Below, one piece after another: positions 1 to 8,763 of a stretch of DNA of 11,824 nt. The stretch spans positions 1,544 through 13,367 of the forward strand of contig DLVV01000189.1 in the NCBI GenBank assembly GCA_003445035.1, given 5' to 3'. The notes under the pieces are model-generated. The model had not been told where the DNA came from. It made no database searches and saw only the letters and a program-made list of their open reading frames with translations. The DNA is from Planctomycetaceae bacterium. GTDB taxonomy: Bacteria > Planctomycetota > Planctomycetia > Planctomycetales > Planctomycetaceae. Positions within the stretch are counted from its first letter, which is position 1, and each line of letters opens with the position of its first letter. The translations under genes and the position numbers were made by a program.

Positions 1-69
1 GTGCGATTTGAGGTCAAAGACGCCGACCTGTACTCGTTTCGGTTTGTCAGCGGCCGTTCGTCTCGTTGA
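1..69 (+). CDS. C-terminal end of a truncated gene, possibly secreted sialidase/glycosidase-like
   Basis: Frame 1 is open from the window edge to a TGA at 67-69 and encodes the last 22 residues, VRFEVKDADLYSFRFVSGRS followed by SR. The 'RF-x-V/M-KDADLYSFRF' ending resembles the C-terminal strand of secreted planctomycete sialidase- or GH32-like proteins, as I recall that family; this cannot be tested on so short a piece. The GTG at position 1 lies at the window edge and need not be a start. The gene converges on the minus-strand gene ending at 117. The 47 bp between them contain no convincing terminator. Being coding is fairly likely; the family assignment is tentative. Confidence 0.55.
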   Translation: MRFEVKDADLYSFRFVSGRSSR

Positions 70-116
70 GCGTTCGGCATCCTGCAGCCCAGCGAATGCG
101 GTGCGCGTCGGCCACA

Positions 117-1136
117 TCATTTCTTTTTGGGATAGGTGAACTTCGCCTTCCGGGCGTCATATCTCACCATTGGGACATTTGCCGGAAAGTGCGCCTCGAG
201 ACACTCTTTCATGGTGCCGGCATACATCGCCAATCTCCCGGACCCCCAGGTCTTCTGATCGCCGGTGATGTAATAGATGTAGGCATGGCCCTGGTACTCG
301 AACAAATCCGCGTCGGTGTTGTTGATGCCTTCGCCGACGGCGGCATCGAGCATCGGGTACTTGGTGGGACTGAGTTCCCAGGTGATCAAATCCTTTGATC
401 GCATCAGGCACGTGATGTAACGGGTCGAAGCGAGGTGATACTCGTAATCCGTTATCGGAGACGCCGTTCGATGTGTTCCAAACATCAAGTAGTGATAAGG
501 CGGCACGTGGCGGATCGTTGGGTTGGCAAACACCACCCCCACAAACCTCAAGCCGTTGCTTCTGTCCCATTTGCTCAAGTCTGTTGACCGAGCCAGCCAC
601 GTCTCCCAGCCCGTCGGACCATCTGATTCATAAGCCATCAGGTACCCTTTCGGGTCTTTGCACACGGACGTGTTGAGAATGTGCTTCTTCCCTATGCGGG
701 GCAGCACCATTTCCTTCTTCCATGTCTTCAGGTCCGTGGTCCGAAAGCGGTAAACATCTTTTGTCCACTCTTTCTCCGAAGTTCTGGTCGCAAACATGTT
801 CAGCTCTTTGCCATTGACGAATCCACAGGCAAACGAAAAGTCCTGTCCGAAGCGGGAAACCTCGTTGCTGGTGACCAAATCGTGAACCCTGAGATACATC
901 TCTCCGCCACCGATTTTCCGGTAACTGCTCAGCATCAAGAGCCGGTCACCAAAAACCACCATCGTGGCTTCGTCTCCGTTGGGCCAGGCGATAGGCAGCT
1001 TGACCAACTTCGGGTTGTTGGGCCGAAGTGTGCCACCGATCTTTTCAGCCGCCAACAAACAAGTGCCACATAACAGCGTGGCCAAAATCACCACGCAGAT
1101 GCTCACCGGGTGGAGTCTCGAGCTGGAGGAAATCAT
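117..1136 (-). CDS. Secreted five-bladed beta-propeller protein, GH43/GH32-like
   Basis: 339 residues, starting at the ATG at 1136. Residues 1-30 form a signal peptide: a short polar start, a hydrophobic core (about 11-28) and a likely cleavage after LAA at 28-30. The rest reads as a beta-propeller of the glycosidase type. Similar blade motifs recur as TTDLKTWKK (133-141), STDLSKWDR (184-192) and SKDLITWEL (247-255), which resemble the 'S-x-DL-x-x-W' turns of GH43/GH32/GH130-like propellers. The NNTDADLFEYQGHAYIYY stretch (272-289) matches the 'D-x-D-x-x-E-Y-x-G-x-x-Y' style of such proteins. Substrate and catalytic activity cannot be assigned. The frame stays open upstream to an ATG at 1400, but that extension overlaps the phosphoesterase gene and is arginine-rich and low-complexity, and the signal peptide starts at 1136. 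A weak GGAA lies 8 nt upstream. The gene follows the phosphoesterase by 65 bp on the same strand, so co-transcription is likely. Confidence 0.8.
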   Translation of the reverse strand: MISSSSRLHPVSICVVILATLLCGTCLLAAEKIGGTLRPNNPKLVKLPIAWPNGDEATMVVFGDRLLMLSSYRKIGGGEMYLRVHDLVTSNEVSRFGQDFSFACGFVNGKELNMFATRTSEKEWTKDVYRFRTTDLKTWKKEMVLPRIGKKHILNTSVCKDPKGYLMAYESDGPTGWETWLARSTDLSKWDRSNGLRFVGVVFANPTIRHVPPYHYLMFGTHRTASPITDYEYHLASTRYITCLMRSKDLITWELSPTKYPMLDAAVGEGINNTDADLFEYQGHAYIYYITGDQKTWGSGRLAMYAGTMKECLEAHFPANVPMVRYDARKAKFTYPKKK

Positions 1137-1172
1137 CGCGGTGTTTCCAAGGGAGGTGGAAGATCGGTGGGG

Positions 1173-1210
1173 GCAAAATGTCCAGTGGCCAATGACCCCG
1201 ATCATTTTGC
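1173..1210. repeat. Inverted repeat between phosphoesterase and propeller genes
   Basis: GCAAAATG at 1173-1180 is perfectly complementary to CATTTTGC at 1203-1210, with 22 nt between. On the minus strand the 5' arm covers the stop codon (1202-1204) of the phosphoesterase gene, so the hairpin would sit in the mRNA just before the next gene. No T-tract follows, so it is not a textbook intrinsic terminator. It could be an RNA processing or stability element, or chance. The dyad is visible; its function is inferred. Confidence 0.35.
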
Positions 1211-2236
1211 GATTCGTTTGACCTGGCGATCTCGGATACGTGCGGTAATCTGTTCGCCGTCGGTAAGTGTGGGGTCCTGGTCCGCGCCGAGTTCGGCCGG
1301 CGATGGGCCCACCCACTCGCTCTTTCGTCCTTCGACGTGAATCGTCAGGCTTTTCGGGTTGACCGTTAGCGTGGCGAAAAGCGAATGGCGGTAAGGACAT
1401 GTGTAAGCGATGAAAGGATGCTTGGCATGGATGTCCTTGGAGTAGCTGTCGTGTAGATGGTTACCGCCGACCCATTGATACGAGGCGGAGTTCACGTGCA
1501 TGTACGTGACCTTCTTGTAACGCAGCACGTCATCGATGTGAGAGTGCCCATTGATTGCCAGCAGGACTTTGTCCGATGCTTCGCCCAGGATGCCCTGAAT
1601 CTCTTTCGAATTGTCGACGGCCCATGCACCGGCAAGCGGCTGATGTGAAACAACGATCACCGGTCCTTCCAGGCTCGCCAGTTGTTCCTTGAGCCACTTC
1701 GTCTGCTCTTTGCCGACGTACGAGGGGTAGCCGCCCTTGTGGGTCGGCGATCCGCGATCGTTGCCATCAAGGACCAGCAGCCATAGCCCATCGATGTTCT
1801 GGGCATAGTAGCGACGGGGCATCCCCCAGATGTCGAGGCATTGTTTCTTCGTGTGTCCGGAGTCCGTGTCGTGATTGCCGATGACGTGAAGCGAACGTTT
1901 GTGGGCCCCATTGAACAGATTGATCACCTTCTTGTTGCTCGCGTTGGGATACGCGAAGTCTCCTAATTGCATGATCGCATCGGGTCGGCGAGCCGCCATG
2001 GCCTTCACAAATGCGGCGGTCCGCGCTAGGCCATCGTGCATGACGTCATGATGCAGATCGGCAATTAGTCCGATCCGGACCGGCTTCTCCAGTCGGCCGA
2101 TGGCCGCGGATGTCATTTTGGGAAGGGCAATGGCCGCCGAGGCGGCGGCTGCCGTGCGGAGGAGATCACGACGGGTGCATCGGTCACTCATGCTGGCGGA
2201 GAACGGATCGGTTCGTCGGGAAGGAGCATGGTTCAT
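1202..2236 (-). CDS. Tat-exported calcineurin-like metallophosphoesterase
   Basis: 344 residues. All usual metallophosphoesterase motifs are present in order: D-x-H (D60, H62), GD (G92, D93), GNHD (120-123), a histidine in VVSHQP (H198) and GHSH (230-233). These ligate the two metal ions in calcineurin-like phosphatases, so the protein should be an active phosphomonoesterase or phosphodiesterase; its substrate is unknown. Residues 20-46 form a Tat signal (TRRDLLR followed by an alanine-rich hydrophobic stretch), so it folds in the cytoplasm and is exported. The ATG at 2236 is preferred because GAGG lies 6 nt upstream (plus-strand CCTC at 2243-2246). A second in-frame ATG at 2191 (residue 16) would give a more compact Tat signal but has no visible ribosome binding site. 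It is the first gene of a probable two-gene unit with the downstream propeller gene. The domain resembles the phosphoesterases often found with planctomycete secreted enzymes. Confidence 0.9.
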   Translation of the reverse strand: MNHAPSRRTDPFSASMSDRCTRRDLLRTAAAASAAIALPKMTSAAIGRLEKPVRIGLIADLHHDVMHDGLARTAAFVKAMAARRPDAIMQLGDFAYPNASNKKVINLFNGAHKRSLHVIGNHDTDSGHTKKQCLDIWGMPRRYYAQNIDGLWLLVLDGNDRGSPTHKGGYPSYVGKEQTKWLKEQLASLEGPVIVVSHQPLAGAWAVDNSKEIQGILGEASDKVLLAINGHSHIDDVLRYKKVTYMHVNSASYQWVGGNHLHDSYSKDIHAKHPFIAYTCPYRHSLFATLTVNPKSLTIHVEGRKSEWVGPSPAELGADQDPTLTDGEQITARIRDRQVKRIAK

Positions 2237-2402
2237 TTCACGCCTCGAAACCTGTCAAAACTCAGGAATGCCATCGCTTGCGACGTGGCGGTCACATCGA
2301 CATCAGCGATCACTTTGTTCGAACGAATTCTTCAGCCGATGTCAATGATGGAGTTGTGCAGAGACGCCCCGTCTGCCGTCTTGTTTGACGTGGATCGCTC
2401 GA

Positions 2403-2418
2403 CTCTGTGGCAACAGAG
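2403..2418. terminator. Small hairpin downstream of the FG-GAP gene
   Basis: CTCTGT (2403-2408) pairs perfectly with ACAGAG (2413-2418) around a GGCA loop, about 30 nt past the stop of the minus-strand gene ending at 2448. No U-tract follows on that strand, so a role in termination is only a guess. The rest of the 211-bp spacer 2237-2447 shows no coding potential I trust. It separates two same-strand genes and may also hold a promoter for the phosphoesterase, though I see no convincing -35/-10 pair. Confidence 0.2.
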
Positions 2419-2447
2419 ACATCAGGGACAATGATTCCCAACTGGAA

Positions 2448-4790
2448 TCAATCTCGAAAATTGTAGTGCCGACGCCTGATGGCCAGGGGAGAGCGGCGTT
2501 GCCGGGGACGCGGGGCCGAGCTGAACACGCGGATCTGCTGACCATGTACGTCCAGGCACCAGGGGATGGCTTCTTCACGGCCATTTCCGCTGATGTCCCC
2601 ATACTGGGGCATCGTCCAGTGTGGGTCGCAGACACCCACGACCACACCACGTCGATCACAGATCAACCCGCCACCCATGATTTCCGTTTTCCCGTCACCG
2701 TCCCAATCCAGGAGATCCCAACTGGCAAAGGGGAAGGGCCAGTCGAGTCGTTGTCCGTCCATGTTGAACAGCCGGGGTGCGGCCCACTTGTTGGCGATCA
2801 GCAGTTGTTTGCCGGGCAGATCGGACCGGACGCTCTCGATGCGTACCCACTGTCCATTTGTCACCGCGGGCAGCCTGGTGAGGTGGGGCTTGCCGCTGCG
2901 GGCGTCCAGCAACGTGCCGCTGGCATAAAAGATCTCCAGGCGGCCATCACCATTCAGGTCACCCAGTTCCGCTTCGTCGACATGATCGGAGTCGCCGCCG
3001 CCCCGGTTGAACATCGGGGTATAGGGCAATCGCCAGAGAACCTTGCCGTCGTGGTCCAGCATCGTTGTTCCGAACGCGATTTCGTCCTTTCCGTCGTCGT
3101 CGATGTCGGCAACATTCAGACAGTGCGATCCCACACCCCCATCTTCAAAGAACCCCCTGGCGTCCCACAGGTGTTTCAGGTCGCCGGTGAACGCGCTGAT
3201 CGACACGCTGGGGTGGTTGCCGGTTCCGGTGAGGATCACGATGTCCCTGACACCGGTTCCTCTCAGGTTGGCGAGAAAAATCCGAGCTTCGATTGAAGTG
3301 GTTCGTGGTGTCACCCCGGGCCATCGTGTGGAACGTCTGACTTTTCCGTTCCGCCCGTCCAGGATTCTCAGTTGGCCCTCCTGCAGGCAAATCACCTCGG
3401 CCGCCCCGTCTCCGTCGATGTCGAACACCCGTGTGGATACCGAGTTGTAGACCCATGGTTCACGGGGCTGTTGGTATTCCCAGAGCACCCGGCCTGACGC
3501 GTCGTAGGCCACCTTGTATCCGGCACTGATACAGAACAGAAAATCGCACTCTCCATTACCCGTCAGGTCACCGATGTTCACCTTCGCCCGGGTCCCGAGC
3601 GGTCCGACGTCGAGTCCTCGCTGCGGCAGATCGATGCTGGACAGGAGGTAGGTGGGGCGATTGGCAAAACGGATTGCGTGGGACTTGATGAGTTGTCCCT
3701 TCCCGTCCACGACGTCGACCGAGAGCGAGTAAGTCACATCCGGTGAACGTTTCAGGCGAGCCTGGAATGGCTCGATGAGGGGGACCAGGGCCTCAAAGGC
3801 ATGGTGGTGATCGGGGCGTGTCAGAAACACTCGCCGGAAAACCAGGTCGATTTTGCGATTCTTGACGAGCGTGCGTTTTCGGGCCGGCGATGATCCCCGG
3901 CCGGTCTCCTCGGTCAGGTTCACGCGTGCCGAGTAGCCCTCGGGGGCGGGACTGTTCTTATCGGGCAAATGCAGGTACAGGCCCCAGCCATGCCGGATCT
4001 CGTTGGGACCCGCTTTCAGGTCCGCTGGAAATGTCGGGTAGATCCAGATTCCAGATTCTGGAAAGTGCCATGGTCCGATACACAACCACGTGCCCTGGTT
4101 GTCGGCGTCGGTTTTTCGTGGGGGGATGGGGGCCGCCTGCAACTTCGTGACCAGTTGCCTGGTCTTCTCGGAGTTCCGCAATCCCACCGCGGACGGGCTG
4201 TTGGCGGGGATGATGTCCAGGTAGCACAGTTGGCCCCAACCGCCGATCTCGACACGAAGTTTGCCGTTGGTCACGCGAACCTTGGCGCCGTTGATGCGCA
4301 CGAATTGGCCGCGCTGTGTGCGGGTCGTCAATTGCAATGAGACACCGTTGAGCGTGACGGCTGTCTCGGAGGGATAGGCGGCGTCGCCTGTTGCCAGGGA
4401 AACGTAGTAGGTGCCGTTGGGCAGGTCCTGCAGGAATTGTGTGCCGCCATCATCGAACACAAACGTGTCGAGCCGCCTGTCGGTGGCAACGTTACGATGA
4501 CGCGTTCCCCGGTCCTTGTCTGTCGAACTGGGTACCAGCCCGTATCCACGTTCCTTCGTGTACACGTTGTCGCTGCCCACCCGAACGTAGTCCTTGGCGG
4601 CCGTAACCGATGCGCTGCCGAAGTCGTAGCGAAGCGGCTTGTTTGTGGCGGGCTTCTCGTTTCCGTGGGCGGATGAGACCGACACGGCCAGCGCAACGAG
4701 GAAACATGACATCAGTTGCCACACGTGACGCCTGCGGTCGGAGAGCATCCCGGCCGGTGACCGGTGAGAACGCGGCGATGACTTTTCCAT
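2448..4790 (-). CDS. Secreted FG-GAP/VCBS-type propeller protein, rhamnogalacturonan-lyase (PL11)-like
   Basis: 780 residues from the ATG at 4790. Residues 1-45 are an export signal with an arginine-rich start (RRRH at 19-22), a hydrophobic segment (about 26-40) and likely cleavage after AHG (41-43). Residues 53-196 form a beta-sandwich-like domain opening with YDFGSASV and containing V-x-V-G-x-x-x-x-Y and RGYG, like the N-terminal domain of rhamnogalacturonan acetylesterases and lyases. Residues 234-395 are a second beta-rich region I cannot place. From 408 on there are seven calcium-binding-type repeats with D-x-D/N-G-D/N-G cores: 408-418, 456-466, 507-517, 561-571, 610-620, 694-704 and 731-741. 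The stretch from D564 to E619, with GDSDHVDE and a GDLNGDGRLEI, recalls the propeller of PL11 rhamnogalacturonan lyases. It may bind or cleave plant or algal pectin-like polymers, or only bind. An ATG at 4913 is in frame but precedes no signal. GAAGG lies 7 nt before 4790 (plus-strand 4798-4802). Confidence 0.8.
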   Translation of the reverse strand: MEKSSPRSHRSPAGMLSDRRRHVWQLMSCFLVALAVSVSSAHGNEKPATNKPLRYDFGSASVTAAKDYVRVGSDNVYTKERGYGLVPSSTDKDRGTRHRNVATDRRLDTFVFDDGGTQFLQDLPNGTYYVSLATGDAAYPSETAVTLNGVSLQLTTRTQRGQFVRINGAKVRVTNGKLRVEIGGWGQLCYLDIIPANSPSAVGLRNSEKTRQLVTKLQAAPIPPRKTDADNQGTWLCIGPWHFPESGIWIYPTFPADLKAGPNEIRHGWGLYLHLPDKNSPAPEGYSARVNLTEETGRGSSPARKRTLVKNRKIDLVFRRVFLTRPDHHHAFEALVPLIEPFQARLKRSPDVTYSLSVDVVDGKGQLIKSHAIRFANRPTYLLSSIDLPQRGLDVGPLGTRAKVNIGDLTGNGECDFLFCISAGYKVAYDASGRVLWEYQQPREPWVYNSVSTRVFDIDGDGAAEVICLQEGQLRILDGRNGKVRRSTRWPGVTPRTTSIEARIFLANLRGTGVRDIVILTGTGNHPSVSISAFTGDLKHLWDARGFFEDGGVGSHCLNVADIDDDGKDEIAFGTTMLDHDGKVLWRLPYTPMFNRGGGDSDHVDEAELGDLNGDGRLEIFYASGTLLDARSGKPHLTRLPAVTNGQWVRIESVRSDLPGKQLLIANKWAAPRLFNMDGQRLDWPFPFASWDLLDWDGDGKTEIMGGGLICDRRGVVVGVCDPHWTMPQYGDISGNGREEAIPWCLDVHGQQIRVFSSAPRPRQRRSPLAIRRRHYNFRD

Positions 4791-7244
<2,454 letters not shown>

Positions 7245-7247
7245 TCT

Positions 7248-7267
7248 CTGCGGGCCGGGTTCCGCAG
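7248..7267 (+). terminator. Weak hairpin after katG
   Basis: CTGCGG (7248-7253) pairs with CCGCAG (7262-7267) around an 8-nt loop, starting 4 nt after the katG stop. No T-tract follows. It could be a weak terminator or an mRNA-stabilising 3' end, so read-through into the DUF1501 gene is possible. Confidence 0.25.
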
Positions 7268-7330
7268 CCGTCCGGCAACGATGTATGATGGCCGGCAGCT
7301 GCCAGGAGTCGTCCAGTCCGCACCTTCTCT

Positions 7331-7339
7331 GGAAGGGAG
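7331..7339 (+). promoter_or_regulatory. Ribosome binding site supporting a TTG start for the DUF1501 gene
   Basis: The purine run GGAAGGGAG ends 7 nt before the TTG at 7347. The alternative ATG at 7281 has no such sequence upstream. This favours the TTG as the true start. Confidence 0.5.
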
Positions 7340-7346
7340 CCGCAGG

Positions 7347-8714
7347 TTGTCGTTCACTCGCCGGGCCGCATTGCAGGTGGGCTTCTCGACGGCCGCCGGT
7401 TTGACGCTTCCTCGCCTGTGTGACGCGAAAGTCTCCGTTGATGCGGTCATGGATCGGCAGGGGATCACAGCCAGCTCTGTGCTGCTTGTCTACCTGCCCG
7501 GCGCTCCGAGCCAAATCGACACATTCGACATGAAGCCGGACGCGCCGGCAGACTTTCGCGGCAGCTTCGATCCGATCTCCACCTCGGTGTCGGGCACCCA
7601 GATCTGCGAGCACATGCCGCTGCTGGCACAACGTGCCGACAAGTTCACGATTGTCCGTTCGATGGAACTCACGACGATCGCAGGTGCTCACGAGCACGCC
7701 ACGCCGCTGATGCTGGGTGGCGTCGACAAACGGCCCCCCGGTACCACGCTGGTCAACACTCGCAACGACTGGCCGTGTTACGCAGCCGGACTGGAATATG
7801 TTCTTCCGGGCAGGAGCGAACTGCCCAGTGGTGTGCACCTGCCGCGGTTCATCACGAACGGAGCGATGGGGTACGCTGGACAGAACGGAGGTTTCCTGGG
7901 TGCCGCGTACGATCCGATGCAGATCGAAGACGATCCGAACAAGGCCACATTCCATGCCGGTTCGTTGAAGCTTGCCGAGGGATTGTCGGTCGGGAGGATG
8001 TCCCTGAGGCGAAACCTGCTCAACAGGTTCGATCACCAACGACGGCGACTCGACACGGCAGCCAGCCAGGCCGGTTATTCCGCACAGCAGCAGCGAGCGT
8101 TTCGTTTGCTCACGTCCGGCAAGCTGGCCGAGGCATTCGACCTGAACCGGGAAGACGTCAGACGCCGTGACAAGTACGGTCGGCACACGTGGGGGCAATC
8201 GCTGCTATTGGCCCGGCGACTGATCCAGGCGGGGGTGCCGATGGTCCAGGCCAATCTCGGGCCGGCGGGAGTCTGGGACACGCACAAGGACAATTTCACG
8301 GGCCTGAAGAACCGCTTGCTTCCGCCGTTCGATGCCGCGCTGTCGGCATTGCTCGACGACCTTTACGACACGGGTGCGATCGAGGAGACACTCGTGATCG
8401 TGATCAGTGAATTTGGCCGTACGCCGAAGATCGGCGGCTTCGTCAAAACGATCTTGTCGTCTCCCACCGGGCGGGAGCACTGGGGGTCGTGTTTTCACGC
8501 CCTGTTTGCCGGTGGTGGCGTCAAGCCGGGCCGTGTCGTCGGCGAGTCGGATCAGCGGGCCGCCTATTGCAAGAGCCGTCCATTCTATCCGTCCGACGTC
8601 GGTGCGACGGTCTATACGGCGCTGGGGGTCAACCCACGTGCCGAGATTCGCGATCACCTGGACCGTCCGTACAAGCTGAATTCCGGCAAGGTCATGCGTC
8701 CGCTGTTTGGCTAG
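7347..8714 (+). CDS. DUF1501 family protein, Tat-exported
   Basis: 455 residues from the TTG at 7347, or 477 from the ATG at 7281. DUF1501 proteins are abundant in Planctomycetes, related to the alkaline phosphatase/sulfatase fold, and have no settled function. Family hallmarks seen are GAPSQIDTFDMKPDAP (52-67), the WDTHKDNF stretch (from about 310), EFGRTPKI (from about 355), GREHWGSCF (from about 375) and the ending EIRDHLDRPYKL. A Tat signal stands at the start: TRRAALQVGF then a small hydrophobic stretch ending near LCDAK. With the TTG start the twin arginines are residues 5-6, as in many family members, and a ribosome binding site is present. DUF1501 genes usually sit beside cytochrome-like DUF1549/DUF1553 genes; none is here. 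The gene follows katG in the same direction (102 bp) and may or may not share its transcript. The product is likely periplasmic. Confidence 0.93.
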   Translation: MSFTRRAALQVGFSTAAGLTLPRLCDAKVSVDAVMDRQGITASSVLLVYLPGAPSQIDTFDMKPDAPADFRGSFDPISTSVSGTQICEHMPLLAQRADKFTIVRSMELTTIAGAHEHATPLMLGGVDKRPPGTTLVNTRNDWPCYAAGLEYVLPGRSELPSGVHLPRFITNGAMGYAGQNGGFLGAAYDPMQIEDDPNKATFHAGSLKLAEGLSVGRMSLRRNLLNRFDHQRRRLDTAASQAGYSAQQQRAFRLLTSGKLAEAFDLNREDVRRRDKYGRHTWGQSLLLARRLIQAGVPMVQANLGPAGVWDTHKDNFTGLKNRLLPPFDAALSALLDDLYDTGAIEETLVIVISEFGRTPKIGGFVKTILSSPTGREHWGSCFHALFAGGGVKPGRVVGESDQRAAYCKSRPFYPSDVGATVYTALGVNPRAEIRDHLDRPYKLNSGKVMRPLFG

Positions 8715-8763
8715 GAACAGCGACGGTTCAGTTTTCGTAGTACGGCTGAACTTCGATGAAGTT
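8715..8763. terminator. Convergent junction with short hairpins
   Basis: Only 13 bp separate the DUF1501 stop (8714) from the stop of the opposing gene (8728). Short dyads crowd here: GAAC/GTTC (8715-8718 with 8726-8729, followed shortly by TTTT at 8732-8735), GTTCAG/CTGAAC (8726-8731 with 8746-8751), and AACTTC/GAAGTT (8749-8754 with 8758-8763, loop GAT). They overlap the end of the minus-strand gene and may act as a shared terminator, though each stem is short. Confidence 0.25.

Noticed and set aside
1137..1400. 88-residue upstream extension of the propeller gene
   Set aside because: It overlaps the end of the phosphoesterase gene and would bury the signal peptide inside the protein.
2385..3296. 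303-codon plus-strand frame opposite the FG-GAP gene
   Set aside because: The repeated calcium-binding motifs show the minus strand is coding here; this frame is a mirror artefact.
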